A stretch of DNA of 64,000 nt from Malaya genurostris (taxonomy: Eukaryota; Arthropoda; Insecta; Diptera; Culicidae), in assembly GCF_030247185.1 (NCBI RefSeq), contig NC_080570.1, positions 2,666,001-2,730,000 on the forward strand. Direction: 5' to 3'. Both the position numbers and the translations under genes were made by a program. Under the pieces are notes generated by a model. The model saw nothing but the letters and a program-made list of their open reading frames with translations. It ran no database searches and was not told the DNA's origin. Within the stretch, counting starts at the first letter, position 1; each line of letters opens with the position of its first letter. This document shows, piece after piece, positions 21,883 to 33,400 of this stretch.

Positions 21883-22373
21883 TGATTTTTAAAGATATAT
21901 GAAAATTCCACTAAGTGGACTAAGAAGGGTTTTGCCTTTCTCTATAGAAAGGTATTAGAATTGCTGGAAAAACCGACTTTCGAACGGAGCCTCGGAGACC
22001 CATAGTGTTATATACCATTCGACTCAGTTCGACGAGATCGGAAAATGTCTGTGTGTATGTGTGTGTGTGCACTTTTCGAAGATATTTGAACGCGCTCAAT
22101 TTTCTCAGAGTTGGCTGAACCGATTTTAACAAACTTGGGCTCGTTTGAAAGCTACTGTCGGGCCATTGATCAAGTTCGAAGATCAAATGGTTGTGACTTT
22201 TGGTTCCAGATATATGATGGTATAAGTGATGTAACCGACAAAACACATTGATTTTTACCGCTCTTATATATATATAAGGGAGCCAAAATTTTGGGATCAC
22301 CTCTATTTTCGTTAAACTCTAGTGCTCAAAAGTTTAAGCACCTCGAAAAAAAAGGTTCGATCTTGAAAAAGTA

Positions 22374-22670
22374 CCATAGGGGGGAGTACATGAAATTTCC
22401 AAAATCGAAAAATTTTTTTGATGCCGAAACTCTTAAAACTGCATGAAACATCGAAATTTAGTGTCATCTTAAAAAAAAATTTTTTTGAAAAAATCAACTT
22501 TCTGGGACTTAGAAAAATTTTCATATTTTTTCTAAGTCCCAAAAAGTCGACTTTTTGATAAAAAATTTTTTTCGAGATGACACTAAATCTCGACGTTTCA
22601 TGCAATTCTGAGCCTTTTGACATCAAATTTTTTTTTCGATTTCGAAAATTTCATGTACTCCCCCCTATGG
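22374..22670. repeat. Large imperfect palindrome 2 (~297 bp)
   Basis: A second copy of the palindrome at 21586-21882, of equal length. It has the same outer arms (ccatagggg ... cccctatgg) and the same gggactta/taagtccc centre. Confidence 0.9.
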
Positions 22671-22950
22671 TGATTTTTCAAGATATATGAAAATTCCACT
22701 GAGTGGACTAAGAAGGCTTTTTTTATTTAGATTAGCATCACTGTTCTCATACAAATAGGCAACGCAAATGTCAAGCACTAGTTTGGGAAAATGATGCTGA
22801 CTGTGTGACATAAACACTGAAGCATGCTTTTGTGAACTACTCGAATACTGGTGTCAAAATTATTTAATAAAAGTATGAAACATATTTTCATGAGACTGTT
22901 ATGAAAGAAGAGAAAGGCATTATCACACCACTAGGTGGATTAAGAAGGGT

Positions 22951-23529
22951 TTTCTTATATCTGCTCATGGCCGGTGAATGTTCCGAGTTAGAGAAAGAAA
23001 ACACAAACTATTTACTTTGGTTCCCGTTTCGGATGTAAATCACGATGGACTAACTGATTCATATGCTATTTATTCCTTTATTGAATGATTTGTTAGAATA
23101 ATATACTTGGAGCTTGAATATTTCCGCAAGTTATAAAGGGGTATACTTTCAAATCTTCAAACAGTATCTTCCAGTAGCTAGATAACGATGTTTCATCTAA
23201 TCAAGTTTGTGTGTATTAAAGTTTGTAGTTGTTTTTTTTTTCAATTCACATGCAACAAAAACTAAACATTCCTCCAGTTACCATTTATTCGTTTACCATT
23301 TGCCTTGATGCTATGAATATCGGCGTAAAATATTTTGAGTTTATTGTTTGTGTTATTCGAAACTACCCAACTAAAAATCAAAGGCTTAACAAAGCTAGCT
23401 CAAAAACAAACAAAAAATAACTGAATATAAAAAAAGTATTCCGTGCTATGAACTAAGTTTCTGTAAATTTGTTAGAATATTTGAAGTGACCTGCGTATTT
23501 ATTAAAAGACAACATGGTCTGTCAGCAAT
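22951..23529 (-). other. Probable 3' UTR of eIF3a
   Basis: The sequence lies downstream of the eIF3a stop on the minus strand. AATAAA-type signals in minus orientation are seen at 23498-23503 and near 23077-23082 and 23069-23074. No gene is evident. The distal part may be intergenic. Confidence 0.5.
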
Positions 23530-26500
23530 TTAACGATGTTTGACGTCCTGCCAACCGTCAGCGTCAGGACCAGTGTTACGAGCTGCAAATGAATGAATCA
23601 ACATCGGTTAGATATCGGAACTGCGCCACAGGTCAAAATGGAACTTACCTTCTTTCGGTCGCTCCTCGGTGCCACGGCGTTCATCACGGCGATCATCTTT
23701 CGGTTTGGGAGCCGGTTCCTGTCGAGCTCTCCAGCTGCCACCCGAGTCGTCTCCACGTCCACCAACACGCCGTTCATCCTGTCCCGTACGCCACATGTTG
23801 TCTCGATCCCCGTCGCGACGTGGACCTCCACGATCATCGCGTCTATCACGGCCGCCGCCAAAGTCCCGTCGATCACCTCGGTCACGATCACCATCGCGTC
23901 GCAGTCCTCCACCACCGGTGCGGTCTCCATCGCTGTCAAATAGTAAGATAGAATAATGGAGGATATTGTGTGCCTAAGAAATAGAAAGAAAAAAAGAACC
24001 TACCGCATCGGTGGACGATCCATTCGTCTCATTGGACCACGATCATCTCGCTCGTCACGATCACCACGTCGCATCGGTCCACGATCATCGCGATCGTCTC
24101 CTCCACGACGAATAGGACCACGGTCGTCTCCGCCACGACGAGGGCCATCACGATCTTCTCTAGCGTCATCGTCAGGGCCCCTACGTCGCCATTTATATGC
24201 ATCATCACCTGCAGGTCTCCTATCAGAACCAGCTCCTGAAGCAGCAGCAGCAGCACCGCGACCTTCCCGGAAGCGAGGTTGATAGATGCCTTCCTTTTTA
24301 GGAGGTTCTTGATGTCCAGACTCAGCAGATGCCGCTGTGCCAGCTGCAGCCGTTGCTGCCGAGCCTGCCGCTGACGATGAAACTTCATTTCTTTTATCTC
24401 TCCAGGAATCCCTGAGCCGTTCCTTTTCTTCCTCCAACTTTCTATCAACTTCCTCTTCTTTGGCGCGTTGTTTTTCCAACGCCGCTTTATTTTTCTCCGC
24501 TTCTATCCTTCGCTCTTCGGCTCGTCGTTCGCGTTCGATGCGTTCCTCCTCTTCCTTCTGCTTGCGAAGCTCTTCCTCGACTCGACGACGCTCCTCCTCT
24601 TTCTCCCTAATCCATCGCTGACGGCGCTCTTCGCGTCGTTGTATAACCCGCTCTTGCAGACGACGTCTTCGCTCTTCTTCCAACTCGACGTTGAAAGCCT
24701 TCAACTTTTCGGCAAATTGATTACTTCGTTCGCCCTTCAGTTTCTGCCAGAATATCTCCCTGTCAGGCAACATGCGGCGCAAACGTTCCTGAACTGCTTC
24801 CGCATTCTTTCGCTCGGCGATGGCCGCTTCTATGCGCGTTGCTTCCTGCTTTTCCCAAAACTCTTTATCCTGGACCAATTTGTTCTGTGGAATAAAAAAC
24901 AATTAGTAACCGAGAGAACTGCGCGATTCAACGTCAAAATCTACCTCCAAGTATTTCTCGATGAGCGGAATTTCTTCCAGTCGTTTTGCCCGTTCAAAGT
25001 AGTCGATCTTCTTTTCCTGCGATTTCAAGTTATTATCATGTGCCTTGCGTTCCTTCACCCGTTCCTCTGCCTCCCGTGCGGCAATTTCTTCGGCGTTCAT
25101 TTTTTTAATATCTTCTTCGTCGTATTTCTTCAACATCTTCTGACCGCTGGCGGTCTGCTTAATCTGATCGATCTTGTCCTTCATGTTACGCTCTTTTATC
25201 ATCTGAATTTCATTCTCGTGTCGCTTTCTCTCGCGTTCCTCGTTTTCTATCTCCAGTCGTTTCATTTCGGCAAGTTTCTGCTGTCGAGCGGCTTCCTCCT
25301 GCTGTCTGAGCTCTTCCTCTTCTCGCTTCAAATTGACTCGCTCGATGTATTCCTTGCGATCTTCAATCTTCTTCTGTCGCTGCAGAATGCGTTGATGCTC
25401 TTTGACCATGTTTTCTTCGTAGTGTTTCACCATCTGCGTCCGCAACCTTTCCCGGTCACCCTTCTTTCGGTTGGGATTTATAGCAGCAATCGCTCGGTGC
25501 AAAACTACCGACATGTTGACCAGTTGCGAACGAACCTGCTCCGAGGGCATCGACTGGAGTGTCGGTCCATCCGGATGATCTTCCCGTTGACTCTCGCTCA
25601 AATCCGTCCCGAAATGGACGCTATGGTTGCGATGGTCAATCGTGATTTGCATATCATTATGACGGACGCAATCGACCAAAATGCGTTCCAAGTAAAAACT
25701 ATTGGCAAATTTGGCCAACGCCAGGAAACGTGAAAATTCAATGGATTGATAAACCTGAGACACTTGACGAACCAGTCGTACCAGAGTAACGTCCTGGAGA
25801 GCTTGAGAATATTGCGTATATGGACTGTTCTCGTCGGCCGTAATTTCTTCGATAACACCCTGAACATGAGTGCACAGATTCAGTGGATCGAATTCAATCT
25901 CTAGCCAACGATGCAAATTCTGGAATTGCGGAGCGGCTAGTTGTAGAACGTTCAAACGCAAAAGTTCCTTCAGCAGAGAAGCACGCGATGGTGGCTGCTG
26001 TAAACCCAACAAAACAGCCAACTTCTGAGCTTTCTCCAGTGGACTTTTGTCCGTTTCAATAAAGCGATCAAACTCCGGATGAGCCGACGGAAGCGGAATG
26101 GCCAGCGTCGCAATCAACACATGTGACGTCATTCGTTGTATTTCTTCCTGGGTGACATTCTTTTTCATATCGCGAGAAAGTTGAAACAATTTAAGCAAAG
26201 CCGCAGCATGGAATAATTGGTTTCCAGCCTTCCAGAAAACCATAGCCAATTTCTGATAGTACAGCGCCATTGTTTTCGGCATCGGAGTTTTCTTCGAGAG
26301 AGACATCAGCCCGTGTATATCCTCGATTGCCTTATAAGCTTCAAGCCACAGTTCCATCTGGATGGCACAGTCCAGCTGATGGAGACGAGTATCCAGATTC
26401 AACTGCTGCGTCTCAGGTTTCGAAATACTGACATTTGCCGTCTGCGAACTAACCTTGCTGATGTCCTCCAAGTGCTTTCTTAGTTTCTCGCACAATTTTC

Positions 26501-27374
26501 GAAATTCCATCTTACGATTATACTTCAAGCAAAACTGGAATGCCATTTTTGCAATGTCGTGGTACAAATTCTCACAATGGGAATTGACCTTCAACAACTC
26601 CAAACACTGGCAATAACTTTCCCAGAGAAATTTTACCCATGGCAATAGAATCGTTCTATCCGAGCGATCCTGGGCATCTTCACCACACACGGCACTCATC
26701 AAAATCGACTCCGGCGTGGCCAAGTTGTCCAAATCGTCATCGATCTCCAGAATTGCCTGCGATGACTGCTGCTGAGCGGCTTCCGTGCGCTCTTCTGCCA
26801 TCTTCAGATAACCACGGATTACATTCTCCAGTGATCCGACATTCACAAGTTGGAACATGTTGCGGTACTGGAAGAGACCTTCCTTGGCAATGTGCGACTT
26901 CTTTAATTCCACACAAAGGTCCAGATACTTGAACATGATTGGTTCGATAACCGATTCCGACCATGTATAAGTCCATTTTTTAATACGGAATACTTCCTGC
27001 AGGGTATCCAAAGCCCGAGCGGGTTTACCCACCTCGATGAATTCTGGAACAAGTAACAACAACAATAGCAACAATAAGGTGATGTCATAAACAATCGTTC
27101 AGGTTATAATCGGAAATACTGCTAATGAGATAAATAAGTACAACTAAAATGGCTCAAAATATCCGTCTTCAAATTCATGTATTACGTAGACTTCAACACT
27201 ATCAAGAAAATTGTACAAGAACTAGAACAAACATAACACAAATTTGCAACGTGTAAAACCCAACTACGATGAAAGCCACCATATTGGAAAACGGAAGATT
27301 TTGGGATGCTGCCGAATGCACTTACCATTCGCGCGCTTCAGGGCGTTTTCCGGTCGCTGCATGTATCGGGACAT
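23530..27374 (-). CDS. eIF3a: Eukaryotic translation initiation factor 3 subunit A
   Basis: Five exons on the minus strand (27374-27326, 27043-24945, 24884-24004, 23932-23649, 23582-23530) join in frame to 1,121 aa, close to the length known for insect eIF3a. The start MSRYMQRPENALKRANEFIE is the family's signature N-terminus and spans the first intron. Residues about 17-500 are the helical repeat/PCI core (LQLAAPQFQNLHRWLEIEFD, VRLVRQVSQVYQSIEFSRFL). A long E/R/K-rich coiled coil runs from about 560 to 900, followed by DDRGPMRRGG-type arginine/aspartate repeats to about 1075. The last exon encodes ARNTGPDADGWQDVKHR. The protein is the scaffold of the cytoplasmic eIF3 complex, which recruits mRNA and initiator tRNA to the 40S ribosome. 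The start context CCAACATG is favourable. Confidence 0.97.
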
Positions 27375-28157
27375 GTTGGCATTCGATGCGTCGGTAGCTT
27401 CTCAGTTACTTTTGATTCGATTTTGCACTAATGTACTCCTGTTTCTGGCGAATTCAGTAATTTTTCGTTAGAAAAACTTTCACCACGCAGCACTTTGCGT
27501 TTTTTGACAAGTCTTGAAAGAACCCGAGCACGATTGGGATCGCTGACGTTTGGACAAGATGGTGAAAAGCCGGTAGCTTGACAGTAAAACGATCATACCC
27601 AGTAAATCCGAACATCGGACGAATCGTGCAAGAAAGCTTTTGATTGCGTTTCGAGCTTACATAGTGTATCGGTAGAACAAAAGAGTGAAGAAATACCAAA
27701 ACAGAGAGCGGATGTCTGATACTCAGGGGATGGGATATGTCGGGGTTGGATTTCCAACTCCGAACATAGGGCCAGAGTTTTTCTGGCCCTAAGAGGCGAA
27801 TGACCTAAAGGTTAAAGCCTCTATGATCAAAACAAAATATTGTATTTCACACCCTATTGGAGAGACGTCGGCTCGAAAATGCCTTGTTTGATGTTCCTTC
27901 GCTCTGTTCCTATAGCGATACATAATGTAAACATAAAGCTTTTTTAGGTCAGCGCGGTTGATGCAAATGGTGCAGAATTGTCCGATGACGGGCCGATCGA
28001 AGCGCTATGATCGGCCCTATATCGTGCTCAATCGGTCCGATAATCGGACCGATGATCGGACTTATGCGGGTCTACAAATTTCACTGGGTAGAGGAACCGT
28101 GTTGTACACTGAAACGAATTGGTGAAATAGCAATTAATTCTTGATTGAATGATCTAA
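27375..28157. other. Upstream region of eIF3a and intergenic DNA
   Basis: The first ~150 bases should contain the eIF3a promoter and 5' UTR, but I see no certain core element. From 27595 ('tacccagtaaat') to about 28090 ('tttcactgggta') there is a possible TIR-bounded element. Its right part is full of self-complementary 'cggtccgat' and 'atcggacc' words. A SINE fragment lies inside it. Confidence 0.35.
27722..27838 (+). mobile_element. Truncated SINE of the second type
   Basis: 'ccgaacatagggccagag ... ctggccctaagaggcgaatg ... aaagcctctatgatcaaaac' matches the non-tRNA body of the SINE at 6886-7046 in sense orientation. The tRNA-like head is largely degraded ('ggttggatttccaactccg'). Confidence 0.7.
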
Positions 28158-28412
28158 TGGCGTTTTCGTTTTTAATTTGCACTACACCGGTGCAGTGTTA
28201 CACTGAGGCATGAATAAACGAACAAAAGTGATGAAAACATAAACATTGACTACAATAAACGATTCCATTGCACCAAACTTTTGATGTGTACTACACCAGT
28301 GGTATCGGTGCAGAAAAAGTGTAGCACTGGTGTAGTGCAATTGGTAACAACGAACGGTTTCAGTTCAGCTTTCACTACACCAGTGTAGTGCAATTTAAAA
28401 ACGAAAACGACA
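28158..28412. mobile_element. Harbinger-like MITE, copy 2 (255 bp, TAA target duplication)
   Basis: Same family as 270-528 but in the opposite orientation. It starts TGGCGTTTTCGTTTTTAATT and ends ...AAAAACGAAAACGACA, with TAA on both sides (28155-28157 and 28413-28415). It shares the internal 'gcaccaaac', 'gtggtatcggtgcagaaaaa' and 'gtagcactggtgtagtgc' blocks. Confidence 0.82.
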
Positions 28413-31400
28413 TAAGCAAATAACTTTTTCTATTCGTATAGCTTCTCTTATATTAATTAAGAGAGTAAACAAAGATAAATTGTCACTTCATCTAGCCATT
28501 TATGAGATTAACCGTGTAATGCCAGATGATTCGTTATTTTTTGTTGAGGCTTAGTCACCACAGTAAACGAACAAGAACAACTATTGAAAAGGAGGATTAT
28601 TCCGAAAATTTTAATATCGGCAGTAGTGATTGGCAACATTTTTTTCGTTTATTCAATAATACAAATAGATATCAGCTATAATGCACGAATATCAAAAATG
28701 CATCGAACACCAATGATCAGTGCTGTAAAACTTCATTCAATTCAATTGAAACTGAATGCGGAACACATTGACGATCTCTCTAATGCAGTAAACTTCACTC
28801 TCTGACACACACAATGTTTGCTGACGGCCCGAACGGGCAGCATTCAGTCATCACTCGTTTCTCTTCAATCGAGGCTTAGTTTAACCACCGTCAGTTGATC
28901 TCTTGAAGTAACAAAATATATCTTTCAATAGTGTGAGAGCGGCTTTCAAATGAGGTTCATGTAAATATTCGAATTGGTTCAAGATAATAGATGAAAGACA
29001 AACCAGATAGCTGAAATATCAATCACAGAAAACACATAAATTAATTGTTTCCTCCTTCAGTTTTCATTTTTAATACTTTACTCCAGTTATAATTCTATTC
29101 GTTCGAATCTGCTTACTACCAAGAGCGAAGGCAATGAAAGAGCTACACTACTTGGCACTTGAAACTGAGCAAGCAAAACTTCAAATGACTATCAACGATT
29201 AATGAACTGACGATGAATTCCGAGAGCTTCACTTGAAAATGGCAGCAAAAGTCAAATGAATTAGTAGGGATATGCTGACGGTCAGCGGCCGTAAATTTCA
29301 TTTTCATCTTATATTATTCGATTGAAAATGAAATTTTACCGCACTGCCAATGATCATCATTCACTTTCCTTCGCCTTTGTTCGATAGTCGTTCTGATATT
29401 CGGATTTTTCGTATATTCGAGTGCGAACGAAACCGACGCTGCTTCGTTGCTCGCACGAAGATCTATTCCTTGCAGTTGTTATTCGCATTGAACATACCCC
29501 CGAATGACTTAACGCGAATGTAAAATGAATATTCATGCAGCGATCATCGTCAAAACCCAATTCACGATGATCGTTCGTGCTGTCTTTGAAACAAGCAAAT
29601 TAAGACGTTTCCTCCTGCATTAGTACCATTAGAGCAAATTCATCAGCTGCAAGATTCATACGGGTGGTTTATAATGTAAATGAAACTGAAACAAACGTAT
29701 CCCCAGCCATCCGTTTTAGTTTTATTTATTCGACCAGTTCTACTGTCAAATTTAAAACTGGTATACATTGCCGTTCTATTTTTTCTATATTTGAAACACA
29801 GATAAAACGCTGTTGGGGCTGCCAGTTTATTTTGTTATAATTTCTAGATTTAAATTTTAAAACTGACATAAATTATGCATCTAGAACTAGAACACTCCTG
29901 AATATGCCCTTAGTATTATGTGTATGTGATGAACCATATCCCAGCACTCTCCCATTGATGCTACCTCACGAGATATGATGAATTTATTAGATGAAGAATG
30001 CTTCGCGAAGAATGGAATCCAACGATCATCGCAGTGACGCTATTCGAACCAATTCGAAGAGTAAAGTAAATGAACGAATGACAAACGAATGTATAAAACG
30101 AACATGTATACCAGCAGCGAAGAATGTATAAGTAGATTCGGGTTCTCTACGATTATTGGTTATTCATTTTCACCTTTCTCTCTTTCGTGCAGTGAATATA
30201 TCATAGTTGTTAGAGACAAGCATGAGTATAGACAGGATATTCGCAGCGAGGAAGGGTGAATTAATTAGTTACACGAAGAATATGTGCAACATTGGGTACC
30301 TGCAATAAAAGTAAACTCGAAGTTGAAGAAAATTGATTTCAAAATGATTACTGCTACTTTTGTTTTAGTATAAACTACGCTGAAACATGGAAAATTTTCA
30401 GAAATGTGTGAAATTGGGTAAGATTTGGTTTCTTTCGGACTAACATTTTTTTTTTAAATTGAAACCAGTGTATGTTGGTTGGTTTTCGAGTACTAGAATG
30501 TTTAGCGATCGAATATGCTATGATTTTTCGAATAAATTTGCCTGTATTTATAAGAAATGACGACCTACCGATTTGACAGCGCTTGCTGAAAGTATCATCT
30601 CTAAACATACAGTGCCTCTACATTTCAGTTTGGCGTCATTATGCCAATTATCTTTCGGCTGATGTTGAGATTATTTTTCAACTAGTCATCATTTGCCTGC
30701 AAATACTCTTTAAAGTGGATAATTAACCCTTATTACAGCGCGTGAATTTTTCTACTTGGAACGTAATTATTCTGAAGTAGAAACGAAGAAAAATTTTAGG
30801 TTGCATTAGTATCAGTAATTGTGAAATTTTACCAAGCTCGATGAATATTTCATTACATTCAAACTATAGTTTTTATTAGATTAATGGATTTATTATACGA
30901 ACATTTTTAAAGCCAACGTTAGTAAAAATCTTGACGAAAACGAACAGGAGGCAAAGAAAACGATACGTCAATGTAGTCCGTCTTCTCTCACTCAATATCA
31001 TCTGTTTTCCGAGCGGATATATTATCGTACAAATTTCTTTGGAAAACGGCGAAGTTCAAATTGATTTTCAATTGATTATGCATTTCGCATGGAATTCCCA
31101 GTGAATCTATTGTATACTGAATAAAACTACTACATTTTCTGAAAAGGCCCTTTTCACAAGTCGCACCAGAAATCAGGAAAACGATACAAAATAGGGAAGT
31201 CATCTTTAGTTCAACTGGCTCCACATGTTTCGTCAAGCCAAACGTCAATCGTGCCGGTTTCATCTTTTCATCTTGTGGCGTGTTTACGTACCAAAAAATG
31301 GTATCGCAGTTTTAGGTGTTGAATTGCGTAATTCGTCCGAAAAGTTCACTGAAAAACGTTAATGTAGTGTTTATAAGTGCGATCTTGGATTACGAATCGG

Positions 31401-31765
31401 AACTTGCCGAAGGTGTGGTATTTTAAATTCTAAGATTTTACAAGGAACCTTTCGCCTGTTGTTTAGCACTGGTAAGTGTCTCATTTGCTACTTACAGTAT
31501 GGATAGACAAGTTTCAAATTATGGAGAAAGTTAACCTATTTTGTTCTTCCAGCTGCGCAAACGTAGTTTTGTATTTGTTTTTATCAGTGTTTAAATCAAT
31601 ACGTTTTTTTTTTGGAAACCGTTTCCCCTCATTAATAGGTCTACGTATTTGTTTAACGAAGTGACAGTGGTCGAAAAAACATTCCGTTCGGTTTGTGTAA
31701 GATATAACACAATATTCTAGTTTTGTTTTGTTTTGTTCACCATCGACTCGTTCATGCATAGAGGA

Positions 31766-31910
31766 CTATTCAAACCTTTCTGGTCCGGTGCAGTACCAAT
31801 ACGAAATGGTGCCGGACAAGTGTGAATACACCCATTGAAGAGTGTGGAAGAATGTTTGCGTCCGTGCACGGAACTGTCGGCACTTAATAGGACCGGGAAG
31901 GTTTGAATAG
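31766..31910. mobile_element. Small TIR element (~145 bp)
   Basis: CTATTCAAACCTTTCTGGTCC at the left is mirrored, with two mismatches, at the right as GGACCGGGAAGGTTTGAATAG. There is further partial internal complementarity (ccggtgcagt / cgtgcacgg). No clear target duplication was found. Non-coding and MITE-like. Confidence 0.6.
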
Positions 31911-33189
31911 CAGTTTAAATTAAACAGCGTGTGACCACTTGACAGTTTGACTGTTGTACCAGGACTACATATTTCCGGATTTCTTTATGTCAAACGACTT
32001 AGCCCCTTATCTACGATGATATAAAAAATAACTGTCAACTGTATTCGATAGATGTCTAATCTAATCACCCTCTTTTCTGCCTTAGCATTCAGCATGGGTG
32101 AAATCGCTAATACAATGAACTTTGCTCAAAGACGCATTTCTAGTGCAAATTGATTTTATTACCAAGCTAGATTTATTTCTATCGCAAAAACAATTGATAA
32201 GAAAAACAAACTGAAAGCTAAAGAGTTGAAAAAGGGGCCTGACATAGTTATCAACAATACTTTTACCCGGAGCTCATCAGGATCACAGATCCGATCAGGG
32301 TACATCAAATTGGTACGCAAAGATTTATTTCAAACCACAATTTTGCTTGTATCAAATAATTTGGGTAGTTTTCATGGTCATTGTAATCTTGAAGTTTGAG
32401 TATTTGTAATCTACGTTCATGTTTTCATCATCGTAAATACATTTTTACCGAGAAGAGTCTTCACATATGCATTTCAATGACCTTACCAAGCCAGAAGACT
32501 AATTCCACGCACCTGATGAAATAAGCCTTGAATGACCCAATCGACAGGAGATTGTCTGATTCCCTCTTGTGTTTGGTATTGTTCAAATCCAATTGGCCCG
32601 AGGATCACGTAAGGAGGTCACCAACTTTAGGCTTATCGCAATGTCCGTGCGGCGTTCAACTTCATCAGTGTTCAGCGTGGAAGATGTTCGAATTCGATTT
32701 GCGCCAATGATAGTAGAGTAGAGGATCACTTTATTTGTTTTGGTGTTTTTTTTTTCCTTTTCGCTATTATATACTTACTGATAACCAGAGGAGTCCGCTC
32801 GTCGAAACGTTTTCTCGTTTGCTGTTGTTTATTAATTGTTGTCGGGGTACGACTTTGACCACTTCTGACACGGGATGGCGTGATTTATGCCGTTCACCAT
32901 CGGCGTGTGATCTTTTGTGTTTGTTTGTTCCTTTTTGGCGAAGAAGCAAGCAATCAGGAAAGAGGGCTGGACGCTTCAATTTCATATTGGCCATGTCCAT
33001 CTTTCTCTCTCTGTCGTATTCTTACTGTCACCATTACAAACTCGTGATTGGTCCACTAGGGATACTCGATTGTTACTAGTTTTTAAGTTTTCATACCCTG
33101 AAGAATAAAACATATTGATCATCTGCGATTAAGCTCCAAATAATGTATTTTTAAACATAATAGTTCGCTATTCCTTATCATGACGAGTG

Positions 33190-33400
33190 ACATGCATCAA
33201 AACTTGTAATCTCAAAAATTATTTTATTGAAAAAATTAGAAAAACTGCAGAGTTTACTTTGAAAAAATTCATAATAACACCCGATCTCGACGCTTCTAAG
33301 ACAAAACAAGAAAACCGCAAAACTTTGGATATACGCGTAAAAACGCATAAATTCGGAACAAACAATAGTGTAATAAAACATCCATTACCCACATTTGACA
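33190..33400 (-). repeat. Fragment of the CACTGAGGTCTT repeat family
   Basis: On the minus strand the words 'tatgcgtttttacgcgtata', 'ttgcggttttcttgttttgt' and 'gatcgggtgttattatga' match, with divergence, the repeat at 42953 onward. The ends are missing. Confidence 0.5.

Larger units (their letters stand above)
20723..22950. mobile_element. Tandem mosquito repeat complex (two large units plus an end fragment)
   Basis: Unit 1 (20723-21930) and unit 2 (21927 to about 22717) both start ttttgcctttctctatagaa, share 'aaccgactttcgaacggagc' and a TG-rich microsatellite, and end 'attccactaagtggactaag' followed by aaggg. A last fragment to 22950 ends with the related 'ccactaggtggattaagaag'. Unit 1 has three internal 168-bp repeats, while unit 2 has one. 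Each unit contains a large imperfect palindrome. I associate this wording with an abundant culicine repeat. Its class is not clear to me, and no protein is encoded. Confidence 0.8.

Noticed and set aside
24468..25733. 421-codon open frame on the plus strand
   Set aside because: It is antisense to the E/R/K-rich coiled coil of eIF3a. Phe/Leu-rich complement frames stay open over such sequence.
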